A stretch of DNA of 10,019 nt, from positions 1-10,019 of the forward strand of contig JAFGXK010000311.1 in NCBI GenBank assembly GCA_016936695.1. The letters are read 5' to 3'. The notes under the pieces were generated by a model. That model did no database searches, was not told the origin of the DNA, and worked only from the letters and a program-made list of their open reading frames with translations. This document shows positions 1-5,956 of the stretch, piece by piece. Every line of letters starts with the position of its first letter. Position 1 is the first letter of the stretch. Position numbers and translations under genes: made by a program. Origin of the DNA: Bacteroidales bacterium. Its GTDB lineage: Bacteria; Bacteroidota; Bacteroidia; Bacteroidales; VadinHA17.

Positions 1-261
1 AAAGTAAGGATGGTGGGCCATCTAGTAACTATCAAATACATAAAGACCGTAAAAAATGACTGGATGAATTTCGGATGTTTTATCGATTCTGAAGGAAATT
101 TCTTCGACACCACTCATTTCTCACAGTCGCTCAGCAAATATCCATTCAAGGGAAGCGGAACCTATCTTATCCTCGGAAAGGTTGTGGAAGAGTTCTGTTT
201 TCCTTCTCTCGAGGTAGAAAAGCTTGCAAAGCTTCCCGTTAAACCCGACAAGAGATACTGA
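1..261 (+). CDS. dnaE: DNA polymerase III alpha subunit (DnaE family), C-terminal fragment
   Basis: The frame is open from the first base (reading KVRMVGHLVTI) and ends at TGA, so this is the last 86 codons of a gene that starts outside the window. The residues resemble the C-terminal OB-fold tail of Bacteroidota DNA polymerase III alpha subunits: a strand like VGHLVTIKYIKT, then NFGCFIDSEGNFFDTTHF, then YPFKGSGTYLILGKVVEEF and a closing EVEKLAKLPVKPD. In the family this domain binds single-stranded DNA behind the polymerase core. Catalytic residues are not in view. Many Bacteroidota carry two DnaE proteins; the FFDT-HF wording suggests the shorter one, but this fragment cannot settle it. The stop lies one base from the stop of the convergent protease gene, leaving no room for a dedicated terminator between them. 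Confidence 0.72.
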   Translation, partial: KVRMVGHLVTIKYIKTVKNDWMNFGCFIDSEGNFFDTTHFSQSLSKYPFKGSGTYLILGKVVEEFCFPSLEVEKLAKLPVKPDKRY

Positions 262-262
262 T

Positions 263-979
263 TCATGTCATGGGAACCCCTCCTCCGGGCATAATGTCAT
301 CGATTGAAGATCCCCTGAAGATGGAAGCATCCGAGGCCACTGACATGTGCCTGAATCCCAGAAACCAGAAATAGATAAACAGTGGAATGAATATTGCGAG
401 GAAAACCGGAGAATTGGCCATTAGCAGAAAGTCATACAGTCCGTGAAACACGAATGGAAGAAAGAAGGCAAGCAGGAGATATATCCCCCGGTACTTGGGA
501 TAGAATTTTGCCATTCCGAAATAGTAACCCATTACAACACCAAACAGTGCGTGAGCCGGGACCGCGGTGAGCGCTCTTACGAGTCCGACGGAATACCCGC
601 CGGAGATGACATAGATAATATTCTCGATGCCGGCAAATCCCAGCGAAATGTACACTGCGTACACTATACCATCAAACCGTTCATTGAAATGCCTGCTCTT
701 CCAGAAGAAGAACAGGAAGGCAAGGTATTTCATTCCTTCCTCGGTCAGGCCTGCCACTACAAAGGCTAAATAAGCAGCATTCGAGATGCCTTCGAGGTTC
801 TCCGAAGGTATCTGGAGGAGTCTCTCAATCAATACTACAGGTAACACTATTATAACACCTGCCAATAAGGCTTTTAAAAGAAAGGATAATGGCTCCTTTT
901 CATACTTGTCCCTGCTGTAGATATAGAATGCAATGATCAGTATTGGTGCGAGCGAGATGAATAGAAGACTGTTGAACAT
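263..979 (-). CDS. prsW: PrsW-family intramembrane metalloprotease
   Basis: This is a 238-residue hydrophobic multi-pass membrane protein, close to the roughly 220 residues of Bacillus PrsW. The family signatures appear in order: EEGMK at residues 80-84 inside a membrane segment, GFAGIEN around 114-120 (E119, N120), HALFG at 143-147, and FHGLYDF at 178-184 (H179, D183). The acidic and histidine residues of these motifs are thought to hold the catalytic metal. The N-terminus (residues 1-20) is a membrane segment followed by YSRDKYEKEP, also typical. In B. subtilis PrsW makes the first cut in the anti-sigma factor RsiW; other homologues have unknown substrates. The gene follows relA by 67 bp on the same strand, and most of that gap is a hexanucleotide repeat. 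The ATG start has no Shine-Dalgarno, which is usual in this phylum. The short Gly/Pro-containing C-terminal tail is probably disordered. Confidence 0.85.
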   Translation of the reverse strand: MFNSLLFISLAPILIIAFYIYSRDKYEKEPLSFLLKALLAGVIIVLPVVLIERLLQIPSENLEGISNAAYLAFVVAGLTEEGMKYLAFLFFFWKSRHFNERFDGIVYAVYISLGFAGIENIIYVISGGYSVGLVRALTAVPAHALFGVVMGYYFGMAKFYPKYRGIYLLLAFFLPFVFHGLYDFLLMANSPVFLAIFIPLFIYFWFLGFRHMSVASDASIFRGSSIDDIMPGGGVPMT

Positions 980-984
980 GGTAT

Positions 985-1038
985 TTGAGGTTGAGGTTGA
1001 GGTTGAGGTTAAGGTTGAGGCTGAGGTTAAGGTTGAGG
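985..1038. repeat. Hexanucleotide tandem repeat (TTGAGG)9 between relA and prsW
   Basis: Nine head-to-tail 6-bp units fill most of the relA-prsW gap. Six are exactly TTGAGG, two are TTAAGG and one is CTGAGG. The variants make an 18-bp second-order unit (TTAAGG TTGAGG CTGAGG at 1009-1026) that begins again at 1027. On the transcribed minus strand the array reads CCTCAA and ends 5 bp upstream of the prsW ATG. The prsW frame is open through the array (Ser-Thr repeats), but I see no start codon there, so copy number should change only leader length. Confidence 0.9.
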
Positions 1039-1046
1039 CTGGACAA

Positions 1047-3227
1047 TCAGTCGCTTGTTTGTCTCGACACCTTCAGTATTCCCTTAATTGCCTGTATCTT
1101 ACGGATTATTCCATAAAGAATATCATTATTTGGAACCATAATGCTCAATGTTCCTTCAGAAAATCCGTCTTCGATTTTGTAACTGAAGCTTCTGACAGTC
1201 ACGTTGTAACCTGCGATTACATCGGCAATTTTGTTTCCGATACCGATATCCTCAATCCCCGTCACTTTGATCAGGGCATTGAATGTCGGTGCTCCCTTCG
1301 CCTTGGTCCACCGGGCGGTCACAACCCGGTAAGGGTAGCGTGCCATAAGGTTATGAGCATTGGGACAGTTTGTCCGGTGGATTTTAATCCCCTCCGAGAT
1401 TGTTACAAACCCGAAAATCGGATCCCCAAAGACAGGATTGCAGCATCTGGAAAGCTTGTAATCAAGACCGTCAACCTTTTCTTCTATAACCAGGTAATCA
1501 GAATAGACTGAGGTATCGGTTTCCTTCACTTCTTTTTCCGGAAGCACAGGGGCCTGAACAGCAGGATGTTCATCTTTTTCGCCTCTGAGAAGGACTTCCT
1601 TTATTTCAAGCAGGTCGAGCTTGCCCGATTCAATGCTGCAGTATAGGTCCTGAGCGTTTTTGAACTCGTAATGATTAATGAGTTTCTGGATGACCGAATC
1701 GCCGTAGTTAAGTTTCCAGTTCTTAAGCCGGCGCATTAATATCTCTTTCCCTTCAGCGGCCGATTTTATCCTTTCCTCTCCCAGGGCTTGTTTTATTTTT
1801 GTCTTTGCCTTGCTCGTAACCACGAAGGAAAGCCAGTCTTGTTTGGGTTTCTGATTTTTTGAACGTATGATTGATACATGATCTCCATTCTGCAGCTGAT
1901 ACCTGAGGGTCACGTTACGTCCGTTAACCTTACCTCCCACACACGATGCGCCGACAGCCGTGTGAATGTCGAAGGCAAAATCGAGAAGGGTTGATCCGGC
2001 GGGCAGCTGGCGAAGGTCGCCTTTCGGAGTGAAAACAAAAACCTCATCGGTATAGAGCCCAGACCTTACCTGGTCGAGGAAGGCATCCTCTTCTTTTTCA
2101 GTCGATTCAAGAATTTCCCTCATTTTGGTTAGCCAAATATCCAGCCCCCCCTCCCCTTTGACACCCTTGTATTTGAAGTGAGCCGCAAGTCCCTTCTCTG
2201 CTATCTCGTCCATCCTGGCCGATCTGATCTGCACTTCGACCCATTTTCCCCTCGGCCCCACGACCGTTGTGTGAAGCGATTCATAGCCGTTCGACTTGGG
2301 AACAGATATCCAGTCGCGCATCCTGCTTGGGTTGGGCTGATAGAGATCAGTCACCACGGAGTAAACTCTCCAGCAATCAGACTTTTCATTTTCCGGTTCA
2401 CTGTCGATTATTATCCTTACCGCGAATAAGTCGAAGACCTCATCAAAATCAACTCCCTGCTTCTTCATTTTAAGCATTATGGAATAAATCGATTTGGTGC
2501 GGCCCTTGATAGTATATTTTAATCCAAGCTTGTCGAGCTTATCCTTCAATGGAGATGAGAACTCCCTTATGAGTTTGTTCCTCGAAGCGGTCGTCTGCCT
2601 TATCCTGCCTTCAACATACTTGTACTGTTCCGGTTCAAGGTATTTTACAGCAAGGTCCTCCATTTCCGACTTGATATTGTAATACCCAAGCCGGTGTGCC
2701 AGCGGCGCATATAGAAAATAGGTCTCCGAAGCGATCGGAAGCTTATCCTTTTCCGGGGCATTGTCGAGGTTTCTCATATATTCCAGCCTCTCGACAAGCT
2801 TAATAAGTATTACCCGGACATCATCGGCAAGACTTAGCAAAAGTTTTCTGAAGTTCTCCGACTGGTATGAAGCCTGAGTTGAATCGATCCCGGTTATACG
2901 GTTGAATCCCTGGAGTATCTCCACCACTTTTTTCCCGAACTCATTTTCGAGTTCCTGGGGCGTTATTGACAATCTTCCGTATGAATCATGAAGAAGCGCG
3001 GTAATTATTGTGGTTGTTCCCAACCCCATTTCTCCCGCAACTATTGAAGCGACCGACAAAGCATGCTCAATTTCCGGTTTCCCGGTGAGTATTGATTTTC
3101 CCGAGCAGGCCTCAATCGCCAGGTCGAGGGCACGCCTGATTTTTCTGGTATCGCCCGGTCCCAGAGTGCTGCCTGCCGATTTCAGCAATGTACGGTAGTC
3201 TTTGTATATTTTCCGGGGCTCATTCAT
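1047..3227 (-). CDS. relA: RelA/SpoT-family (p)ppGpp synthetase with degenerate hydrolase domain
   Basis: This 726-residue protein is full length for a long RSH (E. coli RelA 744, SpoT 702). The order is HD-hydrolase region (about 25-190), synthetase (about 240-352), TGS (about 394-455), a helical region, a CC/zinc-finger motif (C595, C596, H617, C621) and a C-terminal ACT domain (about 648-722). The synthetase looks intact: RTKSIYSI, FDLFAVR (D266), NGYESLHT (Y315) and VEVQIR (E331). Its substrate-loop motif is R302-M-R-D305, basic like the RxKD of bifunctional Rel rather than the ExDD of E. coli RelA. In the hydrolase region H55, H80 and D81 remain. The positions matching Rel Glu81 and Asp82 are G84 and R85, the Asp144 position is E146 and the Asn148 position is Y150, so ppGpp hydrolysis is probably lost or weak. 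It therefore looks like the synthetase partner of a two-RSH set. It would make (p)ppGpp from ATP and GTP/GDP at the ribosome. It lies downstream of the sigma/anti-sigma unit on the same strand. Confidence 0.92.
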   Translation of the reverse strand: MNEPRKIYKDYRTLLKSAGSTLGPGDTRKIRRALDLAIEACSGKSILTGKPEIEHALSVASIVAGEMGLGTTTIITALLHDSYGRLSITPQELENEFGKKVVEILQGFNRITGIDSTQASYQSENFRKLLLSLADDVRVILIKLVERLEYMRNLDNAPEKDKLPIASETYFLYAPLAHRLGYYNIKSEMEDLAVKYLEPEQYKYVEGRIRQTTASRNKLIREFSSPLKDKLDKLGLKYTIKGRTKSIYSIMLKMKKQGVDFDEVFDLFAVRIIIDSEPENEKSDCWRVYSVVTDLYQPNPSRMRDWISVPKSNGYESLHTTVVGPRGKWVEVQIRSARMDEIAEKGLAAHFKYKGVKGEGGLDIWLTKMREILESTEKEEDAFLDQVRSGLYTDEVFVFTPKGDLRQLPAGSTLLDFAFDIHTAVGASCVGGKVNGRNVTLRYQLQNGDHVSIIRSKNQKPKQDWLSFVVTSKAKTKIKQALGEERIKSAAEGKEILMRRLKNWKLNYGDSVIQKLINHYEFKNAQDLYCSIESGKLDLLEIKEVLLRGEKDEHPAVQAPVLPEKEVKETDTSVYSDYLVIEEKVDGLDYKLSRCCNPVFGDPIFGFVTISEGIKIHRTNCPNAHNLMARYPYRVVTARWTKAKGAPTFNALIKVTGIEDIGIGNKIADVIAGYNVTVRSFSYKIEDGFSEGTLSIMVPNNDILYGIIRKIQAIKGILKVSRQTSD

Positions 3228-3280
3228 AGTCCGTTACGGGATAATGGATTCACCCCTGAAAGTAACTAATTATTGATGGA

Positions 3281-3304
3281 ATTTCGCAATTATTAATGCG
3301 AAAT
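3281..3304. promoter_or_regulatory. Perfect inverted repeat upstream of relA
   Basis: ATTTCGCA and TGCGAAAT form exact 8-bp arms around an 8-base AT-only loop, in the 115-bp gap between the DUF4252 gene stop and the relA start. No run of T follows on either strand, so it is not a typical intrinsic terminator. It could be a binding site for a dimeric regulator, or an RNA hairpin in the relA leader. No TAnnTTTG promoter element was found in this gap. Confidence 0.5.
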
Positions 3305-3342
3305 AAATCAAAACCCGCCTGGTGAACAGACCGGTCAGAAGA

Positions 3343-3867
3343 TTAATCCTTCTTTTCCTTTTTCTCCATCTTGTCAAGATCTTCAAGCTCTTCAATCCCG
3401 ATATCGTCTGACAACTCTGAAAGGCTCTTCAGGTCAAGATCCCCCTGGATCGAGATCAGCGTATTGTTGCCCGGTCCGCCGGTGATGACAAGAAGTTCAG
3501 AAATTCTGTCACCATTCTGCCTGATAATGAATTTAGTCTCATCCTTTCCCTCCTTGACAGCCATAAGTTCCTCATATACTGATAGGTTGAGTTTTCCTGC
3601 AAGCTCCTTGTAGAAGTTAAGATTCAGGTTCATCAGGGAGTCGCTTACCGATAGAATCCTGATGGACGATAGCCTGTTGATCAGGTCGCTGCCCTTGTTC
3701 CCTGTATCCTTTCCGGCAAAGAGACTCAGCAGCTTGCCTGAAATAAAAACTGTTGTAAAACCCTCCCTCTCCGCGTATTTGTCGAAGAATTCGTCAACTG
3801 CTTTGTTCTGCGCATTTACTGCTGCAGTCATGCAGATGGCTATTGTGAAGAATATCATTTTTTTCAT
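3343..3867 (-). CDS. DUF4252 exported protein B
   Basis: This is a 174-residue secreted protein. The frame extends to a TTG at 3894, but the ATG at 3865-3867 is the better start. It follows AGGACAGGA and directly begins a signal peptide (MKKMIFFTIAICMTAAVNAQ). The mature part matches the DUF4252 pattern: VDEFFDKYAEREGF, FISGKLLSLF, SSIRILS, YEELMAVKEG, FIIRQNGDRISELLVI-GG and ISIQGDLDLKSL. It ends in a charged, Lys/Glu-rich tail. The family is mostly seen in Bacteroidota and has no established biochemical function. Its position 60 bp behind the anti-sigma gene, and its similarity to the DUF4252 protein upstream of the sigma gene, suggest it is part of the same regulatory unit, perhaps as a periplasmic partner or an output of the sigma factor. 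That role is inference. Confidence 0.85.
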   Translation of the reverse strand: MKKMIFFTIAICMTAAVNAQNKAVDEFFDKYAEREGFTTVFISGKLLSLFAGKDTGNKGSDLINRLSSIRILSVSDSLMNLNLNFYKELAGKLNLSVYEELMAVKEGKDETKFIIRQNGDRISELLVITGGPGNNTLISIQGDLDLKSLSELSDDIGIEELEDLDKMEKKEKKD

Positions 3868-3876
3868 TCCTGTCCT
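3868..3876 (-). promoter_or_regulatory. Shine-Dalgarno-like sequence deciding the DUF4252 B start
   Basis: On the minus strand AGGACAGGA abuts the ATG at 3867, placing an AGGA core 5 bases upstream. Purine-rich sites are rare in front of the other genes here, so this supports the internal ATG over the TTG 27 bases upstream. Confidence 0.5.
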
Positions 3877-3927
3877 TTGTCTTTTGATGTTCAAATTCAG
3901 TATTTAAGCTTTTTATTTATTTTGATT

Positions 3928-4506
3928 TTATTCCCTGGTTTTTTCTGAATTCCCAAGGGTCTTGAATATTATTTCGAGCGGTTTAATGTTATCTTCAAGC
4001 AGTGATGTCGATTTTCCAACGGCATAAAGTGTTCTGCCTGTCTCTTCCTGAAGGGCAGTAAGTTGTCCCAGTGCTTTTGTTCCCTCATTCATGCGGGAGG
4101 ACACACTGTGCAGTATCTTCATTGCCTCGGCATAGGCCACTTCGGGATCGTTGTAAGTATCGCGGATATCTGGCCTGCGTTCGAAGAAGAAGTAAGCTGC
4201 TGCGAGAATCAGCAAAGTTGCTGCAACACCCGACAGGATAACAAAAAATCTCCTGCGCGGAGGTATCAATGACCGTTTTTCTTCCCTGTCGATTGCTTCA
4301 TATATTCTTTTTTCAAAGTCTGCGGACGGCTCCGGTATTCCTTTATCTGAAATCTCACTATAGCACCTGAATATCTTCTGTTCCTCAAAGAGTTCCTCCG
4401 GCACGTCTGTTCCACCGAAATACTCTTTCAGCAGACGTTCCTCTTCGATAGTACTATTGCCATCATAGTACTTTGTGAGCAATTGTATTATTTCAACCGG
4501 CTTCAT
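3928..4506 (-). CDS. Single-pass membrane protein, probable anti-sigma factor
   Basis: This 192-residue protein overlaps the sigma gene by 4 bp (ATGA), so the two are translationally coupled. Residues 1-86 are hydrophilic and start with a helical stretch (KYYDGNSTIEEERLLKEYF) of the kind found at the N-terminus of many Bacteroidota anti-sigma proteins. After R84-R85-R86 comes one membrane helix (about 87-108), then a roughly 84-residue C-terminal region predicted to be helical. The positive charges before the helix predict an N-terminus in the cytoplasm, where it could hold the sigma factor, and a C-terminus in the periplasm. No FecR domain or zinc anti-sigma HxxxCxxC motif is visible. The assignment rests on topology and gene context, not on a recognised domain. 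This topology matches RsiW-type anti-sigma factors, which are cut by PrsW, and a PrsW homologue lies three genes downstream. Confidence 0.7.
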   Translation of the reverse strand: MKPVEIIQLLTKYYDGNSTIEEERLLKEYFGGTDVPEELFEEQKIFRCYSEISDKGIPEPSADFEKRIYEAIDREEKRSLIPPRRRFFVILSGVAATLLILAAAYFFFERRPDIRDTYNDPEVAYAEAMKILHSVSSRMNEGTKALGQLTALQEETGRTLYAVGKSTSLLEDNIKPLEIIFKTLGNSEKTRE

Positions 4507-5006
4507 TTGGTCTGTTTCCTGAATTCATCCCTTACGCTCTTTCTTGCCCTTGAAAGACTGACTCTCAAGTTATTAATATTTTGCCCCGTAATTTCAGCTA
4601 TTTCCTCAAAGCTGAGTTCTTCCATGTCTCTCATTCTTATAACCTCACGGTATTGTTCGGGAAGTTCTCCGATTATCCTGATCATGATATCCGAAGCTTC
4701 CTGTCTTTCAATCAGTTCCTGCGGCGACGGGGCCGAATCGTGCAATCCTGAAAAGGCCGTTTCACCGCCCTGGTCAATGAACCTGAGCTTTCTCAGCTGA
4801 TCTATGCAGTAATTTTTTACCATTGTCATTGCAAGAGCTTCAACGCTTTCATATTCATCAAGTCTCATTTTCATCTTCCAAAGTCTGACAAATACCTCCT
4901 GTACGGCATCTTCCGCTTCCTCCCTGTCCCCAAGAATACGGCAGGCCTGACCATACAGTTTTCTGCCTGATGTAACCACCAGATTATCGAATTCGGTTCT
5001 TGTCAT
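4503..5006 (-). CDS. ECF-type RNA polymerase sigma-70 factor
   Basis: A 167-residue sigma factor with only regions 2 and 4, the ECF layout. Region 2 contains EEAEDAVQEVFVRLWK, followed by the helix SVEALAMTMVKNYCIDQLRK. Region 4 contains LPEQYREVIRMRDMEELSFEE, then IAEITGQNINNLRVSLSRAR, the helix-turn-helix that reads the -35 element. The open frame continues to a TTG at 5036, but that TTG is the end of a TATCTTTG promoter-like element. The ATG at 5004-5006 gives the usual family N-terminus (MTRTEFDNLV), so I place the start there. The next gene overlaps its stop and is the probable anti-sigma partner. A DUF4252 gene ends 47 bp upstream. The target genes cannot be read from the window, although self-regulation of this cluster would be typical. 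Confidence 0.92.
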   Translation of the reverse strand: MTRTEFDNLVVTSGRKLYGQACRILGDREEAEDAVQEVFVRLWKMKMRLDEYESVEALAMTMVKNYCIDQLRKLRFIDQGGETAFSGLHDSAPSPQELIERQEASDIMIRIIGELPEQYREVIRMRDMEELSFEEIAEITGQNINNLRVSLSRARKSVRDEFRKQTK

Positions 5007-5033
5007 TGACAGAGAAGATATTATCCTTCCCGG

Positions 5034-5041
5034 CAAAGATA
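5034..5041 (-). promoter_or_regulatory. Candidate -7 element (TATCTTTG) for the sigma factor gene
   Basis: The minus strand reads TATCTTTG, an exact match to the Bacteroides TAnnTTTG consensus, 27 bp before the chosen ATG at 5006. The only -33 candidate is a weak TTTC 22 bp further upstream, inside the end of the preceding gene. It could give the sigma/anti-sigma pair its own transcript apart from DUF4252 protein A. Confidence 0.4.
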
Positions 5042-5053
5042 GTTACATATTCC

Positions 5054-5551
5054 TTATAGTCCCGAAATGGTTAAATTCCGGTGGTTTTTTCTGGCCTCCC
5101 GGCTAAAATCCTCCGCTTCTTCTACAGTTATTCTCCCTTTTACCTGCATTATGAAATTATCATCACCGCCTCCGATAAGAAGTAATTCCCTTATCACCTT
5201 TCCGTCCGACCTGACAAGCATCCTGACATCCTGGTCCTTCTGCCGCACACTCATGAATTCCTCATAATTCCTTAAATCCCTGTTGCGCTTTATAAAATCC
5301 ATAAAATTGGTCCGGTTACTATCCTCGTCTTCCGGGATCAGTATCCTGACTGAAGTCACTTCACTGGGCCATACATTCTTACTGTTGCAATCTTCATCCG
5401 ATCTCAACTTCTTCAATAAACTGCCTGATATCGTCAGGTTAATGAATCCGTTGTCGTCTGAATTCATCTCAAACAGCTCATCGACTGACCTTTGCCCTGA
5501 AAGAGTGGCCGCAATGACTGAAAACAAAATAATTCCAAAAATTCTTTTCAT
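5054..5551 (-). CDS. DUF4252 exported protein A
   Basis: This 165-residue protein has a clear signal peptide (MKRIFGIILFSVIAATLSGQ) and a DUF4252-like mature region: VDELFEMNSDDNGF, LTISGSLLKKL, VTSVRILIPEDED, NYEEFMSVRQKD, VRMLVRSDGKVIRELLLI-GG and MQVKGRITVEEAEDF. It aligns motif by motif with DUF4252 protein B on the other side of the sigma/anti-sigma pair but is clearly divergent, so the pair is an old duplication. It probably acts in the periplasm or at the outer membrane; no enzymatic motif is visible. It is the first gene of the minus-strand block and starts at an ATG without a Shine-Dalgarno. Its leader could be about 140 bases long if the -7 element at 5696-5703 drives it. Function is unknown, and a sensory or buffering role in sigma control is only inferred. 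Confidence 0.8.
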   Translation of the reverse strand: MKRIFGIILFSVIAATLSGQRSVDELFEMNSDDNGFINLTISGSLLKKLRSDEDCNSKNVWPSEVTSVRILIPEDEDSNRTNFMDFIKRNRDLRNYEEFMSVRQKDQDVRMLVRSDGKVIRELLLIGGGDDNFIMQVKGRITVEEAEDFSREARKNHRNLTISGL

Positions 5552-5659
5552 GGTTACCCGGTTTTAACTTAATAATTGTCTGTCTCTCGGATGACGTATG
5601 AAGAAGCATTTCATTACAGAGTTTCAGAAAAAAAAGTGTGAATAAAAGAAAGAAGTTTT

Positions 5660-5690
5660 TTTGCATTAGAATATTTTTCTTCTAACTTTG
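5660..5690 (+). promoter_or_regulatory. Bacteroides-type promoter for tRNA-Lys
   Basis: TTTG at 5660-5663 and TAACTTTG at 5683-5690 are separated by 19 bases, an exact match to the -33/-7 arrangement described for Bacteroides housekeeping promoters. Transcription should start near 5697 and give a leader of about 150 bases before the tRNA. It is the best promoter match in the window. Confidence 0.7.
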
Positions 5691-5847
5691 CACCGCAAAT
5701 TTATGAGGCTGATTGACTGGCTTTATCCGCAACCTGCAGGAGTTATGCTGCAAAAAAGTTCTTTTAAACACCATGAAAAAAACAGCCGGTTCAGACAGAA
5801 GAAAATCCTTACATGCCGAAGGCCGGGTCAAGTAAAATATATGGTCT
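5691..5847 (+). other. Leader between promoter and tRNA-Lys
   Basis: No established gene lies here. The transcript would contain two overlapping short frames. One has 34 codons at 5745-5849, starts ATG two bases after AGGAG, is rich in Lys and Arg, and stops on the first bases of the tRNA. The other has 20 codons at 5773-5835 and begins MKKTAG. Either may be chance; processing by RNase P would remove the whole leader. Together with 5552-5659, an AT-rich stretch without a gene, this makes up the roughly 300-base gap between the DUF4252 A gene and the tRNA. Confidence 0.35.
5696..5703 (-). promoter_or_regulatory. Candidate -7 element (TAAATTTG) for the sigma-factor block
   Basis: The minus strand reads TAAATTTG, matching TAnnTTTG, 145 bp upstream of the DUF4252 A start. 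A TTG at 5730-5732 is 26 bases upstream, longer than the ideal -33 spacing, so support is partial. It faces the + strand -7 element at 5683-5690 with 5 bases between them. Confidence 0.35.
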
Positions 5848-5920
5848 GATTTAGTAGCTCAGTTGGTAGAGCACATCCCTTTTAAGGATGGGGTCCTGGG
5901 TTCGAGCCCCAGCTAGATCA
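5848..5920 (+). tRNA. tRNA-Lys (anticodon UUU)
   Basis: A 73-base cloverleaf is complete by hand folding. The acceptor stem is GATTTAG/CTAGATC with one T-G pair, and the D stem is GCTC/GAGC with loop AGTTGGTA. The anticodon stem is CATCC/GGATG with loop CTTTTAA, placing anticodon TTT at 5881-5883. The variable loop is GGGTC, and the T stem is CTGGG/CCCAG around TTCGAGC. The discriminator base is A5920. The 3' CCA is not encoded (CAA follows) and must be added by nucleotidyltransferase. It decodes AAA and AAG. A strong promoter precedes it and a terminator follows immediately, so it is probably transcribed alone. Confidence 0.97.
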
Positions 5921-5921
5921 C

Positions 5922-5956
5922 AACAAAAAACCCGGATGCTCTCCGGGTTTTTTGTT
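5922..5956. terminator. Bidirectional intrinsic terminator
   Basis: Perfect 15-bp arms (5922-5936 and 5942-5956) enclose the loop TGCTC. The GC core CCCGGA/TCCGGG is flanked by six A on the left and six T on the right, so a U-run follows the hairpin on both strands. It ends the tRNA-Lys transcript on the + strand and the GH2 transcript on the minus strand; its last base is part of the GH2 stop codon. Confidence 0.93.

Noticed and set aside
443..769. A 108-codon + strand frame.
   Set aside because: It is antisense to the conserved PrsW motifs and its composition is not protein-like.
933..1511. A 192-codon + strand frame that includes a Val-Glu repeat.
   Set aside because: It is antisense to the end of relA and the start of prsW, both well supported. 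The EV repeat is just the translation of the hexanucleotide array.
3305..3342. Possible terminator after the DUF4252 B gene, ending in GGGTTTTGATTTATTT on the minus strand.
   Set aside because: Only about five base pairs including a G-U pair can form before the T-rich stretch, too weak to list.
5478..5666. A 62-codon minus-strand frame with a hydrophobic start, overlapping the DUF4252 A start.
   Set aside because: No ribosome binding site, no recognisable family, and it overlaps the signal peptide of the real gene in another frame. It could be an upstream frame on the same mRNA, but nothing supports that.
5848..5920. tRNA-Lys as an integration site for a mobile element.
   Set aside because: No integrase and no second copy of the tRNA 3' end is visible in the window; the tRNA is directly followed by its own terminator.
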